A DNA stretch of 64,000 bases from CAXBDP01 sp963974465 (GTDB lineage Bacteria; Bacteroidota; Bacteroidia; Cytophagales; Cyclobacteriaceae): NCBI GenBank assembly GCA_049340005.1, contig JBMPIY010000017.1; one strand, given 5' to 3'. The first letter of the stretch is position 1. Each line of letters begins with the position of its first letter. Shown here in pieces: positions 1 to 8,585 of the stretch. The notes beneath the pieces are model-generated. The model was not told the origin of the DNA. It saw nothing but the letters and a program-made list of their open reading frames with translations, and searched no databases. A program made the translations under genes and the position numbers.

Positions 1-544
1 TGGGCAGTGTAAAAGCAACAGCGATTTTGAATTTACGGAGTAGCTTTTTATAGCTTTTATCCTCTTCTTCAGTTTCGGGCTCCATTGGCACCAAGTCCAT
101 TCCGCATTTTGGGCAGGAACCTGGTTTATCTTCCACTACCTCGGGATGCATGGGGCAAGTATATTGGCTTGCTTTTTTGGCAGAAGGTTGCTCAACCAGA
201 TCCATACCACATACAGGGCAATCTCCGGCTTTGTCGTAAGTTTTGTCGCCTTCGCAGTGCATCGGGCAATAGAAAACGCCAGAGCCATTTTCTACTTTTT
301 TGGCTTTTGGCTTCTCTTGCTTTTTTCCTTGGCCGGGCAAATCTATGCTATATGTGCCTCCCGCTTTTTCGAGTTCGGCTTTTAAGGTTTCAATGGAGAT
401 ATGTTCGGCCATTTCAAGAATAGCCTCGGCTTTGTGTAAATCCACATAAGCACTTTCAACGCCATCAATATTTTCAAGGGTTTTTTCTACATGAGATCGA
501 CAGCCCATGCAAGTCATTCCAGAAATTTCGTATGTATGTTTCAT
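1..544 (-). CDS. copA: Copper/heavy-metal P1B-type ATPase, N-terminal part (cut by window edge)
   Basis: Only the first 181 residues lie in the window; the rest runs off the left edge. Residues 1-65 are a heavy-metal-associated (HMA) domain with the metal-binding Cys pair C12-M-G-C15. Two short heavy-metal-binding modules follow, at about 92-117 and 129-153, each with a CPMH start and a CPxCGMDL end. This arrangement is typical of Bacteroidota copper-exporting P1B ATPases, which pump Cu(+) out of the cytoplasm. The stretch after residue 160 (KKLLRKFKIAVAFTLP) looks like the run-in to the first membrane helix. The gene sits 94 bp downstream of an AraC-type regulator on the same strand, so the two probably form a metal-response operon. 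The ATPase core (DKTGT, CPC) is outside the window, so the metal is inferred. Confidence 0.85.
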   Translation of the reverse strand, partial: MKHTYEISGMTCMGCRSHVEKTLENIDGVESAYVDLHKAEAILEMAEHISIETLKAELEKAGGTYSIDLPGQGKKQEKPKAKKVENGSGVFYCPMHCEGDKTYDKAGDCPVCGMDLVEQPSAKKASQYTCPMHPEVVEDKPGSCPKCGMDLVPMEPETEEEDKSYKKLLRKFKIAVAFTLP

Positions 545-638
545 TATCTATTCCGTTGATTTTCCTTAATATATATTTACAAAGGTAAAATCAGAACAGC
601 TTAATGAGTTACATAATTCAGGCTACTACTTATAAGAT

Positions 639-1199
639 TTAGAGGCTGTCAAGCGACTTTCTATTATTTCCAAATAGCTTCCTAAACTCTCGTGGAGCGA
701 ATCCAGTAACGCTTTTGAATTGAGCACTTAAATGCGGGAGGCTAGAATAATTAAGCAAAAAGGCAATTTCTTTAAGAGACAACTCATCGTACACTAATAG
801 CTCTTTTACTCTTTCTATTTTGTGGAGGATAAAATATTTTTCGATGGTAATTCCCTCCAGTTCTGAGAACAGGTTACTGAGTGAATTATAATCATAATCT
901 AATTTTTTGGAAAGGTAATCTGATAAATTGGTTGAGAGAGCTGCGTTTTGTTCTTGAACCAATTTAGTAATAATCGTTTTCGTTTTTTCAATAAGCTGGC
1001 TATTTCTATCGTCGAGTAATTCGAAGCCTAATTGATTAATCGCTTTTTGGAACTGCTTCAATTTCTCTTTGTCAATTTCCTCTTGTAATTGCACTTCGCC
1101 CAGCTCGACCGATTGTGGGTGGACTTCTATTTGGTCAAGTACAGTTACAATTGCCATTTTACATCTACTACAGACCATATTTTTAATATGCAATTTCAT
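639..1199 (-). CDS. AraC-family regulator with N-terminal CxxC metal-binding-like segment
   Basis: A 186-residue protein. The C-terminal ~90 residues form a typical AraC/XylS DNA-binding domain with two helix-turn-helix units; the second is clear (LSLKEIAFLLNYSSLPHLSA followed by FKSVTGFAPREFRKLF). The N-terminus (residues 1-65) resembles an HMA fold, with the motif M-V-C10-S-R-C13 in the usual metal-site position. That suggests direct sensing of Cu(+) or another soft metal rather than a sugar ligand. It lies directly upstream of the heavy-metal ATPase on the same strand, which supports a role as its regulator. Family membership is seen in the sequence; metal sensing is inferred from the CxxC motif and the neighbour. 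It carries one GCGGGAGG-family octamer at 734. Confidence 0.85.
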   Translation of the reverse strand: MKLHIKNMVCSRCKMAIVTVLDQIEVHPQSVELGEVQLQEEIDKEKLKQFQKAINQLGFELLDDRNSQLIEKTKTIITKLVQEQNAALSTNLSDYLSKKLDYDYNSLSNLFSELEGITIEKYFILHKIERVKELLVYDELSLKEIAFLLNYSSLPHLSAQFKSVTGFAPREFRKLFGNNRKSLDSL

Positions 1200-1604
1200 A
1201 TTTTCCAGTGTTTTGTTTCAAATTTAGAAAGGAACTTGAATTTTTATTTAATTCTGTAGAGTTGAATCTATTATAAAGCGAAATTTAGCAAAAAGGTTTT
1301 ATTTATTTTGAATTAATTGAAAATGAGATGATTGTGAGAGGCATTTGAACTGCTAAATTTCAAGCAGGCTAAGGTGTATTTGGGTCTGAACTTTGATTGA
1401 GATGATTTTCTGATGGGCAATGATTGTTTTTGAGGTTCCGATTAGCGCTTAATCCTAAACCATGGTAATCCTATAATTATTAAGAATCATTGTTCAGACA
1501 AAAAGTGAATCCCATTAATTTACCTACAGAAAAAAACCTTCAAAAACAGAAAAGCAATCAGAAAAATGTAAATTAACCGATTGAAAATATAAGTGATAGA
1601 GTAA
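1200..1604. other. Gene-free stretch between metal operon and restriction gene
   Basis: About 400 bp, AT-rich, with no convincing reading frame and no RNA gene or terminator hairpin that I can support. It must hold the promoters of both the minus-strand AraC gene and the plus-strand restriction gene, since the two are transcribed divergently. I could not identify either promoter confidently. Confidence 0.5.
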
Positions 1605-4600
1605 ATGAAGATAAACAGCTTGAAACCAAGGAAAGCGCTAAACAAAGCCTTTCTGAAAGTGAAACCGAATAGAACTGAAATTGAGCGTTTCAAAGCAAAT
1701 CTTATCCAATTACTCGACCGCACTAATGACACAGAATCTGAAGAATTTCATAAGAATCTTGTCATTGATTTTCTGAAAAAAACCTATTACGATCCGAATC
1801 ACTTCATTAATACCAAAGGGCGAAATGACCTTGTAATTTACAATGGTGAAAAAGCAAAAAGTACGGTAGGTGTAATCTTAGAAGCAAAAAAGCCGACCAA
1901 TAAAGCTGAGATGGTTAGCATTGAAAAGCTAAATACAAAAGCCTTTCAAGAATTAATGCTTTATTATCTGCGAGAAAGAATTACACATAAAAATCTTGAA
2001 GTAAAGCATTTGGTCATTACCAATATCAATGAATGGTTCATCTTTGATGCGACTACATTTGATAGACTTTTTGCACAAAATAAAAATCTCGTAAAGCAAT
2101 TCACTGATTTTGAAGGCGGGAGGTTGGCCGACAGCAAAACAGAATTTTTCTACAAGCAAATTGCTGAACCGTTTATAGCCGAGATCACTTCAGAAATAGA
2201 ATTTGCCTACTTCAATATTCAGGATTATCAGAAGCCCTTACGCAATGCCGACAAGGCAGATGACAATAAACTGATTGCACTTTTCAAATTGCTTTCTCCA
2301 GAGCATTTGCTGAAACTTCCTTTCACCAATGATAGCAACAGTCTAGACAAGCGATTTTATAGCGAGTTGCTTCACATAATTGGGCTTACAGAAACTAAAG
2401 AAGGAGGCAAAAAGCTAATTGGGCGAAATAAGGAAAGCGAGCGAAATTCAGGGAGTATTTTAGAAGATGCCATCATTCAGCTTGATAGTTTGGATAAACT
2501 GAGCAGACTCGACAAACCAAGTCAATTTGGAAACACCCAGCAGGAACGGCTATTCAATGTTGCTCTTGAACTGTCCATCACTTGGGTCAACCGTATTCTG
2601 TTTTTAAAGCTGCTAGAAGCCCAGCTCATTACTTATCATAAGGGAGATAAATCTTATTCATTTCTCAACTTTGACAAAATCAAAAACTATGATGATCTGA
2701 ACAGCTTGTTTTTTCAAGTATTAGCAAGAAAATACGAGGATCGAAATCCGGATGTAAAGCAGATTTTTGAGAAAGTGCCTTATCTCAACTCATCACTTTT
2801 CGAGCCAACGGAAATCGAACAAGTTACATTGTTCATCAGTAATCTACGAGACGATAAATCTATTCCCATCATATCGACCACAGTACTGAAAAACGACCAA
2901 GGTAAGAAGCGAACTGGCAAGTTATCAACTTTAGAATACCTATTTGAGTTTTTGAATGCCTACGATTTCAGTAGCGAAGGTTCTGAGGAAATTCAAGAAG
3001 ACAACAAAACACTTATCAATGCCTCCGTACTTGGGTTGATATTCGAGAAAATAAATGGCTACAAAGACGGCTCCTTCTTCACACCCGGCTTCATCACCAT
3101 GTACATGTGCCGCGAAACCATCCGCAAAGCCGTCATCCAAAAATTCAACCAAGCCTCATCATCCCATTCCAGTGGAGCCGAAGGCACCACAAAAACTCCC
3201 CTCTTGAGAGGGGTCGGGGGTGTGTCTTCTTCAAATAGAATATCTTCTTCAAACAGCGTGTCCTCTTCCAAAACTGAATCCTCTTCAAACAGAAAACCCA
3301 GCTCCGTACCAAAACGCCAGATAATACCCTACAACCCAAAACTAAAAGAACTTGCCCGCAAGCTTCGCAACGAAAGCACAAAATCAGAAATCCAGCTTTG
3401 GGGAGCCTTAAAAGGAAAATTCGAGGACAAATACGATTTCCACAGACAAAAACCTTTGGATAACTATATCGCAGATTTCTTCTGCCATGAATTGAGCTTA
3501 GTGGTAGAAATTGATGGGGATACGCACAATTGGCAAGAATCACAGCAAAGGGATTATGAAAAAGAGGCACGCTTCAATGAATTGGGATTGAATGTGCTGA
3601 GATTTCTAGATTCTGATGTGTTCAATCATTTTGAAAGCACTGTGGAGACAATAAGAGAATATGTGAAGGCTTTTGAAAAAGATGATTTCTCTTCATTGGT
3701 ATATGAAGATTCGCCTTTGAATAGTTTGACAGGGGATTTGGTGGAGGGGATGAGGCTTCATTCTTATTCGGGGGAAGACATACCCCTAAATCCTCTTTCT
3801 AGAGAGGACTTTCAGGAAGAGGACACACCCCTAAATCCCCTCTCGAGAGGGGACTTTCAGGAGAAATCCCTCTCAATCGGTGACTTTCAGGAAAGAGGGG
3901 AGTTTAAGACATTGGATGATGTGTATGATCAGATTGGGGAGGGGCGGATGTTTACTAGGAAACAAGCCAATGAGATTGTAAACAGCATTAAAATTTGTGA
4001 TCCGGCAGTGGGTTCTGGGCATTTTTTGGTTTCCGCGCTTAATGAAATGATTGCGGTGAAAAATGACTTGAAGATTCTTGAAGACCGAGAAGGCAAATCT
4101 TTGCATCGCTATGAAGTGGAAGTGGTGAACGACGAGCTGATTGTTACCGATGTGGAGGGTGAATTGTTTGAATATAATCCCAACAATATGGAAAGCCAAC
4201 GCATACAAGAAACGCTATTTCACGAAAAGCAGAATATTATTGAGAATTGTCTTTTCGGCGTGGATATCAATCCCAATTCGGTGAAGATTTGTCGATTGAG
4301 GTTGTGGATTGAGCTGTTGAAGAATGCTTATTATTTGAATTTGCATGATGGGAGTGGAAGAGGACACACCCCCGGCCCCTCTCAAGAGGGGAGTATGGGA
4401 GAAGCCTTGGGCTCCTCGCGGGAAGGGAGTAAAGGTAATGCCTCTGCCAATACTTGGGTGGGGAGTAAGGGTATAAGGATGGCTGGTGGTTTTAGGGAGT
4501 TGCAGACTTTGCCGAATATTGATATCAATATCAAGTGTGGGAATTCTTTGGTGAGTCGTTTTGCGATTGATGCGGATTTAAGTCAGGCTTTGAAGAAGAG

Positions 4601-6248
4601 TAAGTTCTCTATAGATGGCTATAGGATTGCTGTGGATAGATACCGAAATGCGGAGAATAAGGAAGAGAAGCGGGAAATGGAGCGACTGATTGCTGAAATC
4701 AAATCGGATTTTCGCTCGGAGATTGCCAATAATGATCCTAAACTAAAAAGAAAAGCTAAGCTAGGCGGGGAGCTGTATAATCTCACCATGCAGACTGGCC
4801 TCTTCGAAGAATCTGCTAAAGAGAAAAAGGAGCGGAAGAAGCGGGTGGAAAAAATAGAAACCGAACTCGAAAAACTTAGCCAAGAAATTGAGGAGATCAA
4901 AAGCAATAAGATCTTTGAAAATGCCTTTGAATGGAGATTTGAATTCCCTGAAGTACTCAACGAACAAGGCGATTTTGTAGGCTTTGATGTGGTGATTGGG
5001 AATCCGCCGTATATCAGGCAGGAAGAATTTTCTGAAATTAAGAGTTATTTGAATTCCTCATTTCAAACTTTCATGGGTACTGCTGATATCTATGTCTATT
5101 TTGTTGAATTGGGGATGAAACTGTTGAAGAACCATGGGCAGTTTACTTATATCATCCCAAACAAGTGGATGAAGGCGGGATATGGTCAAAAACTAAGACA
5201 ATTTTTAAAAGAAAAGGAACTTCAACGAATTATTGATTTTGGCGATTTGCCAGTTTTTGAAGAGGCAACCACTTACCCAATGATTATTCAAGTAAATAAT
5301 AATCAGCCATCTACAACTTTCAAGGGTATTACTGTTGATACACTGAATTTTGAATTCAGCTTAGAAAATTACATTTCAAAAAATGAGATAGAAATTTTTG
5401 TAGAGGGACTTCAAAGTGATACTTGGAATCTCATCGATGGCAATATTCAAATGCTTTTGTTAAAGTTAAAATCAAAAGGAATCACCTTAGCTGAATACGT
5501 AAATGGAAAAATTTATTATGGAGTTAAAACGGGCTTTAATGAGGCATTTATTATTGATAAGGAAACGAGGAGTCGCCTGATAAAAGAAGATGCTAGAAGT
5601 GAAGAAGTTATCAAACCCTTTTTAGCGGGTAGAGATATAAAAAGGTATCAAACACCAATAGCAGACAGGTATTTAATATTTACTAGAAGAGGCATTGAAA
5701 TAGAAAGCTATCCCGCCATTTATAATTATCTATTTCATTATAAAGAAAAATTAGAGCCGAAACCTAAAGACTTTAAAGGAGAATGGAATGGAAGAAAACC
5801 CGGTTCATACAAATGGTATGAAATTCAAGATGCCGTTGATTATTACGATGAGTTTGAAAAGCCTAAAGTAATGTTGCCAGATATTTCATTGAAATGTGAA
5901 GCATTAATAGATGAATCGAAAGGACTTTATTCAGTAAACACAGCATATATAATTCCAGAGCTTTCTAAGTCAGATTTAGGTATTCTGAATTCTAAACTAA
6001 CATTGTTTTTCTACTCAAATTTGTCTCAAACAATAAGAGGTGGATATTATAGATTTATAAGGCAATATTTAGCTCAGATTCCTATGATATCAACCAATAT
6101 ACTTGAAGAAATTGTAGGTCAAGTTATTGAAGCAAAAAAACAAAACCCCAAAGCAGACACCACCGAGTTAGAAAACCAAATTGACCAATTAGTTTATGAA
6201 CTTTATGGATTGACAGAGGAGGAGATTAAGATTGTGGAGGGTATCTGA
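1605..6248 (+). CDS. Single-chain Eco57I/type IIG-like restriction-modification protein with inserted DUF559 domain
   Basis: A 1547-residue protein. Residues ~45-150 look like a PD-(D/E)xK nuclease (ND near 74, ILEAKK near 92), similar to the HsdR N-terminus. An N6-adenine methyltransferase core follows, with SAM motif I CDPAVGSGHF near 797 and catalytic NPPY near 1131. The C-terminal ~400 residues, including KPFLAGRDIKRY, resemble the TaqI-like specificity domain. This fits a combined cutting and methylating enzyme that recognises its own target. Between the helical segment ending near residue 515 and the methylase motifs sits a foreign-looking in-frame block (about 516-766): a Ser/Asn repeat, a DUF559/Vsr-like domain (about 575-685, VVEIDGDTHNW) and PLNPLSRGDFQ repeats. 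A second small block sits near residues 918-955. The methyltransferase motifs look intact; whether the enzyme is active with its inserts is unknown. Confidence 0.85.
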   Translation: MKINSLKPRKALNKAFLKVKPNRTEIERFKANLIQLLDRTNDTESEEFHKNLVIDFLKKTYYDPNHFINTKGRNDLVIYNGEKAKSTVGVILEAKKPTNKAEMVSIEKLNTKAFQELMLYYLRERITHKNLEVKHLVITNINEWFIFDATTFDRLFAQNKNLVKQFTDFEGGRLADSKTEFFYKQIAEPFIAEITSEIEFAYFNIQDYQKPLRNADKADDNKLIALFKLLSPEHLLKLPFTNDSNSLDKRFYSELLHIIGLTETKEGGKKLIGRNKESERNSGSILEDAIIQLDSLDKLSRLDKPSQFGNTQQERLFNVALELSITWVNRILFLKLLEAQLITYHKGDKSYSFLNFDKIKNYDDLNSLFFQVLARKYEDRNPDVKQIFEKVPYLNSSLFEPTEIEQVTLFISNLRDDKSIPIISTTVLKNDQGKKRTGKLSTLEYLFEFLNAYDFSSEGSEEIQEDNKTLINASVLGLIFEKINGYKDGSFFTPGFITMYMCRETIRKAVIQKFNQASSSHSSGAEGTTKTPLLRGVGGVSSSNRISSSNSVSSSKTESSSNRKPSSVPKRQIIPYNPKLKELARKLRNESTKSEIQLWGALKGKFEDKYDFHRQKPLDNYIADFFCHELSLVVEIDGDTHNWQESQQRDYEKEARFNELGLNVLRFLDSDVFNHFESTVETIREYVKAFEKDDFSSLVYEDSPLNSLTGDLVEGMRLHSYSGEDIPLNPLSREDFQEEDTPLNPLSRGDFQEKSLSIGDFQERGEFKTLDDVYDQIGEGRMFTRKQANEIVNSIKICDPAVGSGHFLVSALNEMIAVKNDLKILEDREGKSLHRYEVEVVNDELIVTDVEGELFEYNPNNMESQRIQETLFHEKQNIIENCLFGVDINPNSVKICRLRLWIELLKNAYYLNLHDGSGRGHTPGPSQEGSMGEALGSSREGSKGNASANTWVGSKGIRMAGGFRELQTLPNIDINIKCGNSLVSRFAIDADLSQALKKSKFSIDGYRIAVDRYRNAENKEEKREMERLIAEIKSDFRSEIANNDPKLKRKAKLGGELYNLTMQTGLFEESAKEKKERKKRVEKIETELEKLSQEIEEIKSNKIFENAFEWRFEFPEVLNEQGDFVGFDVVIGNPPYIRQEEFSEIKSYLNSSFQTFMGTADIYVYFVELGMKLLKNHGQFTYIIPNKWMKAGYGQKLRQFLKEKELQRIIDFGDLPVFEEATTYPMIIQVNNNQPSTTFKGITVDTLNFEFSLENYISKNEIEIFVEGLQSDTWNLIDGNIQMLLLKLKSKGITLAEYVNGKIYYGVKTGFNEAFIIDKETRSRLIKEDARSEEVIKPFLAGRDIKRYQTPIADRYLIFTRRGIEIESYPAIYNYLFHYKEKLEPKPKDFKGEWNGRKPGSYKWYEIQDAVDYYDEFEKPKVMLPDISLKCEALIDESKGLYSVNTAYIIPELSKSDLGILNSKLTLFFYSNLSQTIRGGYYRFIRQYLAQIPMISTNILEEIVGQVIEAKKQNPKADTTELENQIDQLVYELYGLTEEEIKIVEGI
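3160..3905 (+). mobile_element. DUF559-domain plus palindrome insert inside the restriction gene
   Basis: The block keeps the host reading frame but does not belong to the methyltransferase fold. It opens with the palindrome CCCCTCTTGAGAGGGG (3198-3213), followed by a degenerate repeat of a TCTTCAAA-type unit coding for Ser-Ser-Ser-Asn runs. A DUF559 domain with a PD-(D/E)xK-like nuclease signature follows (about 3328-3660). The block closes with three copies of a unit containing CTCTCGAGAGGGGACTTTCAGG-like sequence, at about 3780-3817, 3823-3863 and 3865-3892, translated as PLNPLSRGDFQ-type repeats. From general familiarity, DUF559 genes are often accompanied by short palindromes of this kind. 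That this is a mobile unit tolerated as a protein insert is inference. The exact borders are approximate. Confidence 0.65.
4362..4396 (+). repeat. Second palindrome copy in the restriction gene
   Basis: The sequence ACACACCCCCGGCCCCTCTC continues into AAGAGGGGAG; its core CCCCTCTCAAGAGGGG is an inverted repeat of the same family as those at 3198 and 3829. It is translated in frame as a low-complexity Gly/Ser-rich insert that runs to about 4475. No other copies of this palindrome were seen elsewhere in the window. Confidence 0.7.
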
Positions 6249-6284
6249 ACTATTGTTTTTTTGATTTAAGGAATACTATGATTT

Positions 6285-6626
6285 TTAACCAAGAATTTGG
6301 GTTCTCCCAGACTTATTGGTACTATAAATAATCATTTCTCCTTTAATGTAATCTGCGTCTTTTTTAGACAGGTAATGTACAGAAAGAATGCTACTTCCAA
6401 TAGTTTTAATATATAGATCAGCGCCAAAGATGTGTTTGTCTATGTAAACCTGTCTAATAAAACGAAAAGCAATTGTATTTCTATCTTGACTTATTAGGTA
6501 CCAGTTTCTTTTCGTTACAGTAATAGTTTGATTGTTTAGGTCAACACTAATTTTCCAAGGAGTCAAAAGATGCTGAATTTGACCATTTAAGAGCAGGGCA
6601 ATAATTGACGATTTTGCAAATAGCAT
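6285..6626 (-). CDS. Small hypothetical protein, possibly PH-like
   Basis: A 113-residue protein I do not recognise. The pattern of alternating hydrophobic strands (TITVTKRNWYLI, AFRFIRQVYID, ADLYIKTIG, ILSVHYLSK) ending in a helix (KDADYIKGEMI) resembles a bacterial PH-like domain, but no diagnostic residues are visible. It is convergent with the restriction gene, whose end is 36 bp away. It starts 6 bp after the stop of the small zinc-ribbon-like gene at 6633-6815, so the two are probably cotranscribed. Confidence 0.5.
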   Translation of the reverse strand: MLFAKSSIIALLLNGQIQHLLTPWKISVDLNNQTITVTKRNWYLISQDRNTIAFRFIRQVYIDKHIFGADLYIKTIGSSILSVHYLSKKDADYIKGEMIIYSTNKSGRTQILG

Positions 6627-6632
6627 AAGAAT

Positions 6633-6815
6633 TTACCTGTTAAAGGCAGCATTGAAGCAAACATGTGAACAATATGTACCTTGAAAGCCCATGGCTCTTA
6701 GTAAAGTGCCTCCAGGTTTTATAAATGCTTTTTTCTTAAATAAATCTTTTCCGCATTTAGCACACTTCTCATTGTGATAGCCTTGTCTGATATTAGGTTG
6801 AATTTTAGGTTTCAT
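6633..6815 (-). CDS. 60-residue Cys-rich (zinc-ribbon-like) protein
   Basis: A basic 60-residue protein with C-A-K-C near residues 18-21 and Y-C-S-H-V-C near 49-53, a spacing that could bind one zinc ion. The family is unknown to me. It is first in a two-gene minus-strand unit with the gene at 6285-6626. Its upstream region, 6816-7073, is shared divergently with the gene at 7074. It is short, but the paired Cys motifs and tight coupling to its neighbour make it likely to be real. Confidence 0.5.
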   Translation of the reverse strand: MKPKIQPNIRQGYHNEKCAKCGKDLFKKKAFIKPGGTLLRAMGFQGTYCSHVCFNAAFNR

Positions 6816-7000
6816 TTCGTCTTGTTAATATTTTAGTGTTAATTTTTATAAATTATTATCTGACTATTCTAATTTTTGAAAGCCAAAAGCGATGTCTGAT
6901 AATCTCTTGGTATTTTAATTCAGCACTCAATTTTTTGAAACTAGTTAGATAAGTGGGAGCAATTTAGATAAATGTAAAATGCGGTCAATGATTATGAGTC

Positions 7001-7020
7001 AAGATGAAATAAGATGAAAT
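7001..7020. repeat. Two tandem copies of a 10-bp unit
   Basis: AAGATGAAAT occurs twice in direct succession about 55 bp upstream of the start at 7074. Two units are too few for a firm claim; it may be a chance duplication or a regulatory site. Confidence 0.35.
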
Positions 7021-7073
7021 AATAATTTTCTGAGTTTGTATCTATAATTGTTCAACCAATCCAAAAAACTGGT

Positions 7074-7853
7074 ATGAATACTATAGATAGCTTTATTCAA
7101 GTAAAACAGCAATTCATAAACGATTGGGCTAAAAACCCTAACTATGTTTTTGAAGAATCTGTCTTTTCTAGGTCGGAAAGTCTGAAAAGGCAGTTAATTC
7201 CTTATATTAATTATTTACCCGAACCCTATATAGGGTGTATTAAAAACCCATCTGCAGTGTTTTTAAATTATAACCCTGGGCCAGTACTTGAAGGTCTCCA
7301 AGAAAGAGAAATTGGGAAGTTTATAATCAATTATGATGCAGTTGAATCGTATGTAGACTTTGCTAGAACTGTTCCTTATTTTGAGCCAAAAGGAAGGTCT
7401 TTTTGGTATCCTCGAAAAAGGTTTGTAGCACGTTTGTTGGGGAAAGAAAATGACGATTTTCATATTTTGGGGTTGGAAATCTGTCCGTGGCATTCTCAAT
7501 CTTTTAAATTAACAAATTCTGAGCTCGAAAGTCTTAAGGAATATGTAATGAAGGAGGTTTTGCCGGTAGCTGAGGCAGTGGCTAAGAATGCTCCTCTTTC
7601 TACTATTTTTTCAGTTGGTAAAAGCTACTATGATTTATTTAGACTGCTTGACTTTAAGAAGGTAAAGGAATTTAAGGCTGGTACAAATATTATTAAATGG
7701 CCGAAAAATGCTCATGGTAAACCTGTAGCACGTTCGTTTTCCCTTTGGGAAAGTAAATCCGGTTTCCAATATTTTAATACCTATGCACAGGGCGGAAACA
7801 CCATGTCAAGTCAGGAATTTAATGAAATTATTAAGCATCTATTGGGTATTTAG
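7074..7853 (+). CDS. Uncharacterised protein, possible uracil-DNA-glycosylase fold
   Basis: A 259-residue protein. Two segments recall the UDG superfamily: AVFLNYNPGP near residue 62, in the place of the glycosylase GLNPG-type loop, and HILGLEICPWHSQSF near 130, recalling the HLCPxHS-type segment. A later segment, TIFSVGKSYYDLF near 180, could be the strand carrying the DNA-intercalation loop region. No signal peptide or membrane segment is visible. It lies alone on the plus strand next to small unknown genes in a block that looks acquired. The fold assignment is weak pattern similarity; it could be an unrelated Rossmann-like protein. Confidence 0.5.
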   Translation: MNTIDSFIQVKQQFINDWAKNPNYVFEESVFSRSESLKRQLIPYINYLPEPYIGCIKNPSAVFLNYNPGPVLEGLQEREIGKFIINYDAVESYVDFARTVPYFEPKGRSFWYPRKRFVARLLGKENDDFHILGLEICPWHSQSFKLTNSELESLKEYVMKEVLPVAEAVAKNAPLSTIFSVGKSYYDLFRLLDFKKVKEFKAGTNIIKWPKNAHGKPVARSFSLWESKSGFQYFNTYAQGGNTMSSQEFNEIIKHLLGI

Positions 7854-7934
7854 TAATCAAAAAATGAAATGTACCTATTTGAGAATTCGGTTAGCTGAAT
7901 AGCTAAATTATAAATAGAAATAAAATTAATAACT

Positions 7935-8207
7935 ATGTCAAATTTCAATTACAAAATAACTTATAGTTATTTACAATCTTTTCCAAAAATAAAAGGTAGT
8001 AAAACAAAACTGATTAAGCAAACTGTCAATCTTGGATTCGATTTCGAGCCAACAGATGATGATATTGAAAGAAAAGTGAAAGAATGGGTTGACGTAGTAC
8101 AAAGAAAAGTAATGAATGATCTTGAAGCTAAAATTGAATTTCATGAGATATTAAATTCCAAAAAGTTAAAGGTAGTAAAGGGAATTGTCCATATTAATCT
8201 GGATTAG
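7935..8207 (+). CDS. 90-residue hypothetical protein
   Basis: A 90-residue protein of unknown family, acidic in the middle (EPTDDDIERKVKEWVDVVQRKV) with a predicted central helix between beta-like ends. It has no signal peptide, membrane segment or motif. It follows the gene at 7074 by 81 bp on the same strand, so cotranscription is possible. Codon use looks like its neighbours. Confidence 0.5.
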   Translation: MSNFNYKITYSYLQSFPKIKGSKTKLIKQTVNLGFDFEPTDDDIERKVKEWVDVVQRKVMNDLEAKIEFHEILNSKKLKVVKGIVHINLD

Positions 8208-8585
8208 TTCTGAAATAAATAATTATTGCTGAATTGTTTCCATACATACGGCAGCCATTACTTCAACTTCATATTAGCTAAACAATAATCAAATTTTAAA
8301 ATTGTTAAAAATTTAGTTTTGGGTGGTTCTGAGAATAATTATGGGCAAAATAACACTATCTGATTTCTTTTTATTATTTTTATTTTTCTTAATTTAATAA
8401 TACTAATGAAGCGTCTATACAATACTCATAATTTCTTTTTTTTATCAATATTTTGAATTTCCCTGCTTTTCAAGCAATAATAGTATTTATAGTATAAATT
8501 AAATATAGTATATTTAAAAGTGGTTTTTAAATTTTTTAATGCAAAAAATTTAATATTTTCGTAAATAGCGATATTTAAGAATAGT
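8208..8585. other. Very AT-rich gene-free stretch
   Basis: About 380 bp, made largely of A and T runs, especially 8370-8580. I see no reading frame, RNA gene or clear terminator. It probably contains the promoter for the HTH-like gene that starts at 8586. Extreme AT content of this kind often marks horizontally acquired or H-NS-like silenced DNA, but that is inference. Confidence 0.5.

Noticed and set aside
3145..3570. 141-residue antisense frame opposite the DUF559 insert
   Set aside because: It mirrors the repeat-rich insert and has no independent motif or start context.
4619..4967. Minus-strand frames opposite the restriction gene
   Set aside because: They lie opposite a Lys/Glu-rich coiled coil, which creates Ser/Leu/Phe-rich shadows on the other strand.
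7001..7020. Tandem AAGATGAAAT as a CRISPR or iteron array
   Set aside because: Only two units without spacers; no cas or rep gene is present.
8370..8585. AT-rich region as a replication origin
   Set aside because: No DnaA-box cluster and no dnaA, dnaN or parAB genes nearby.
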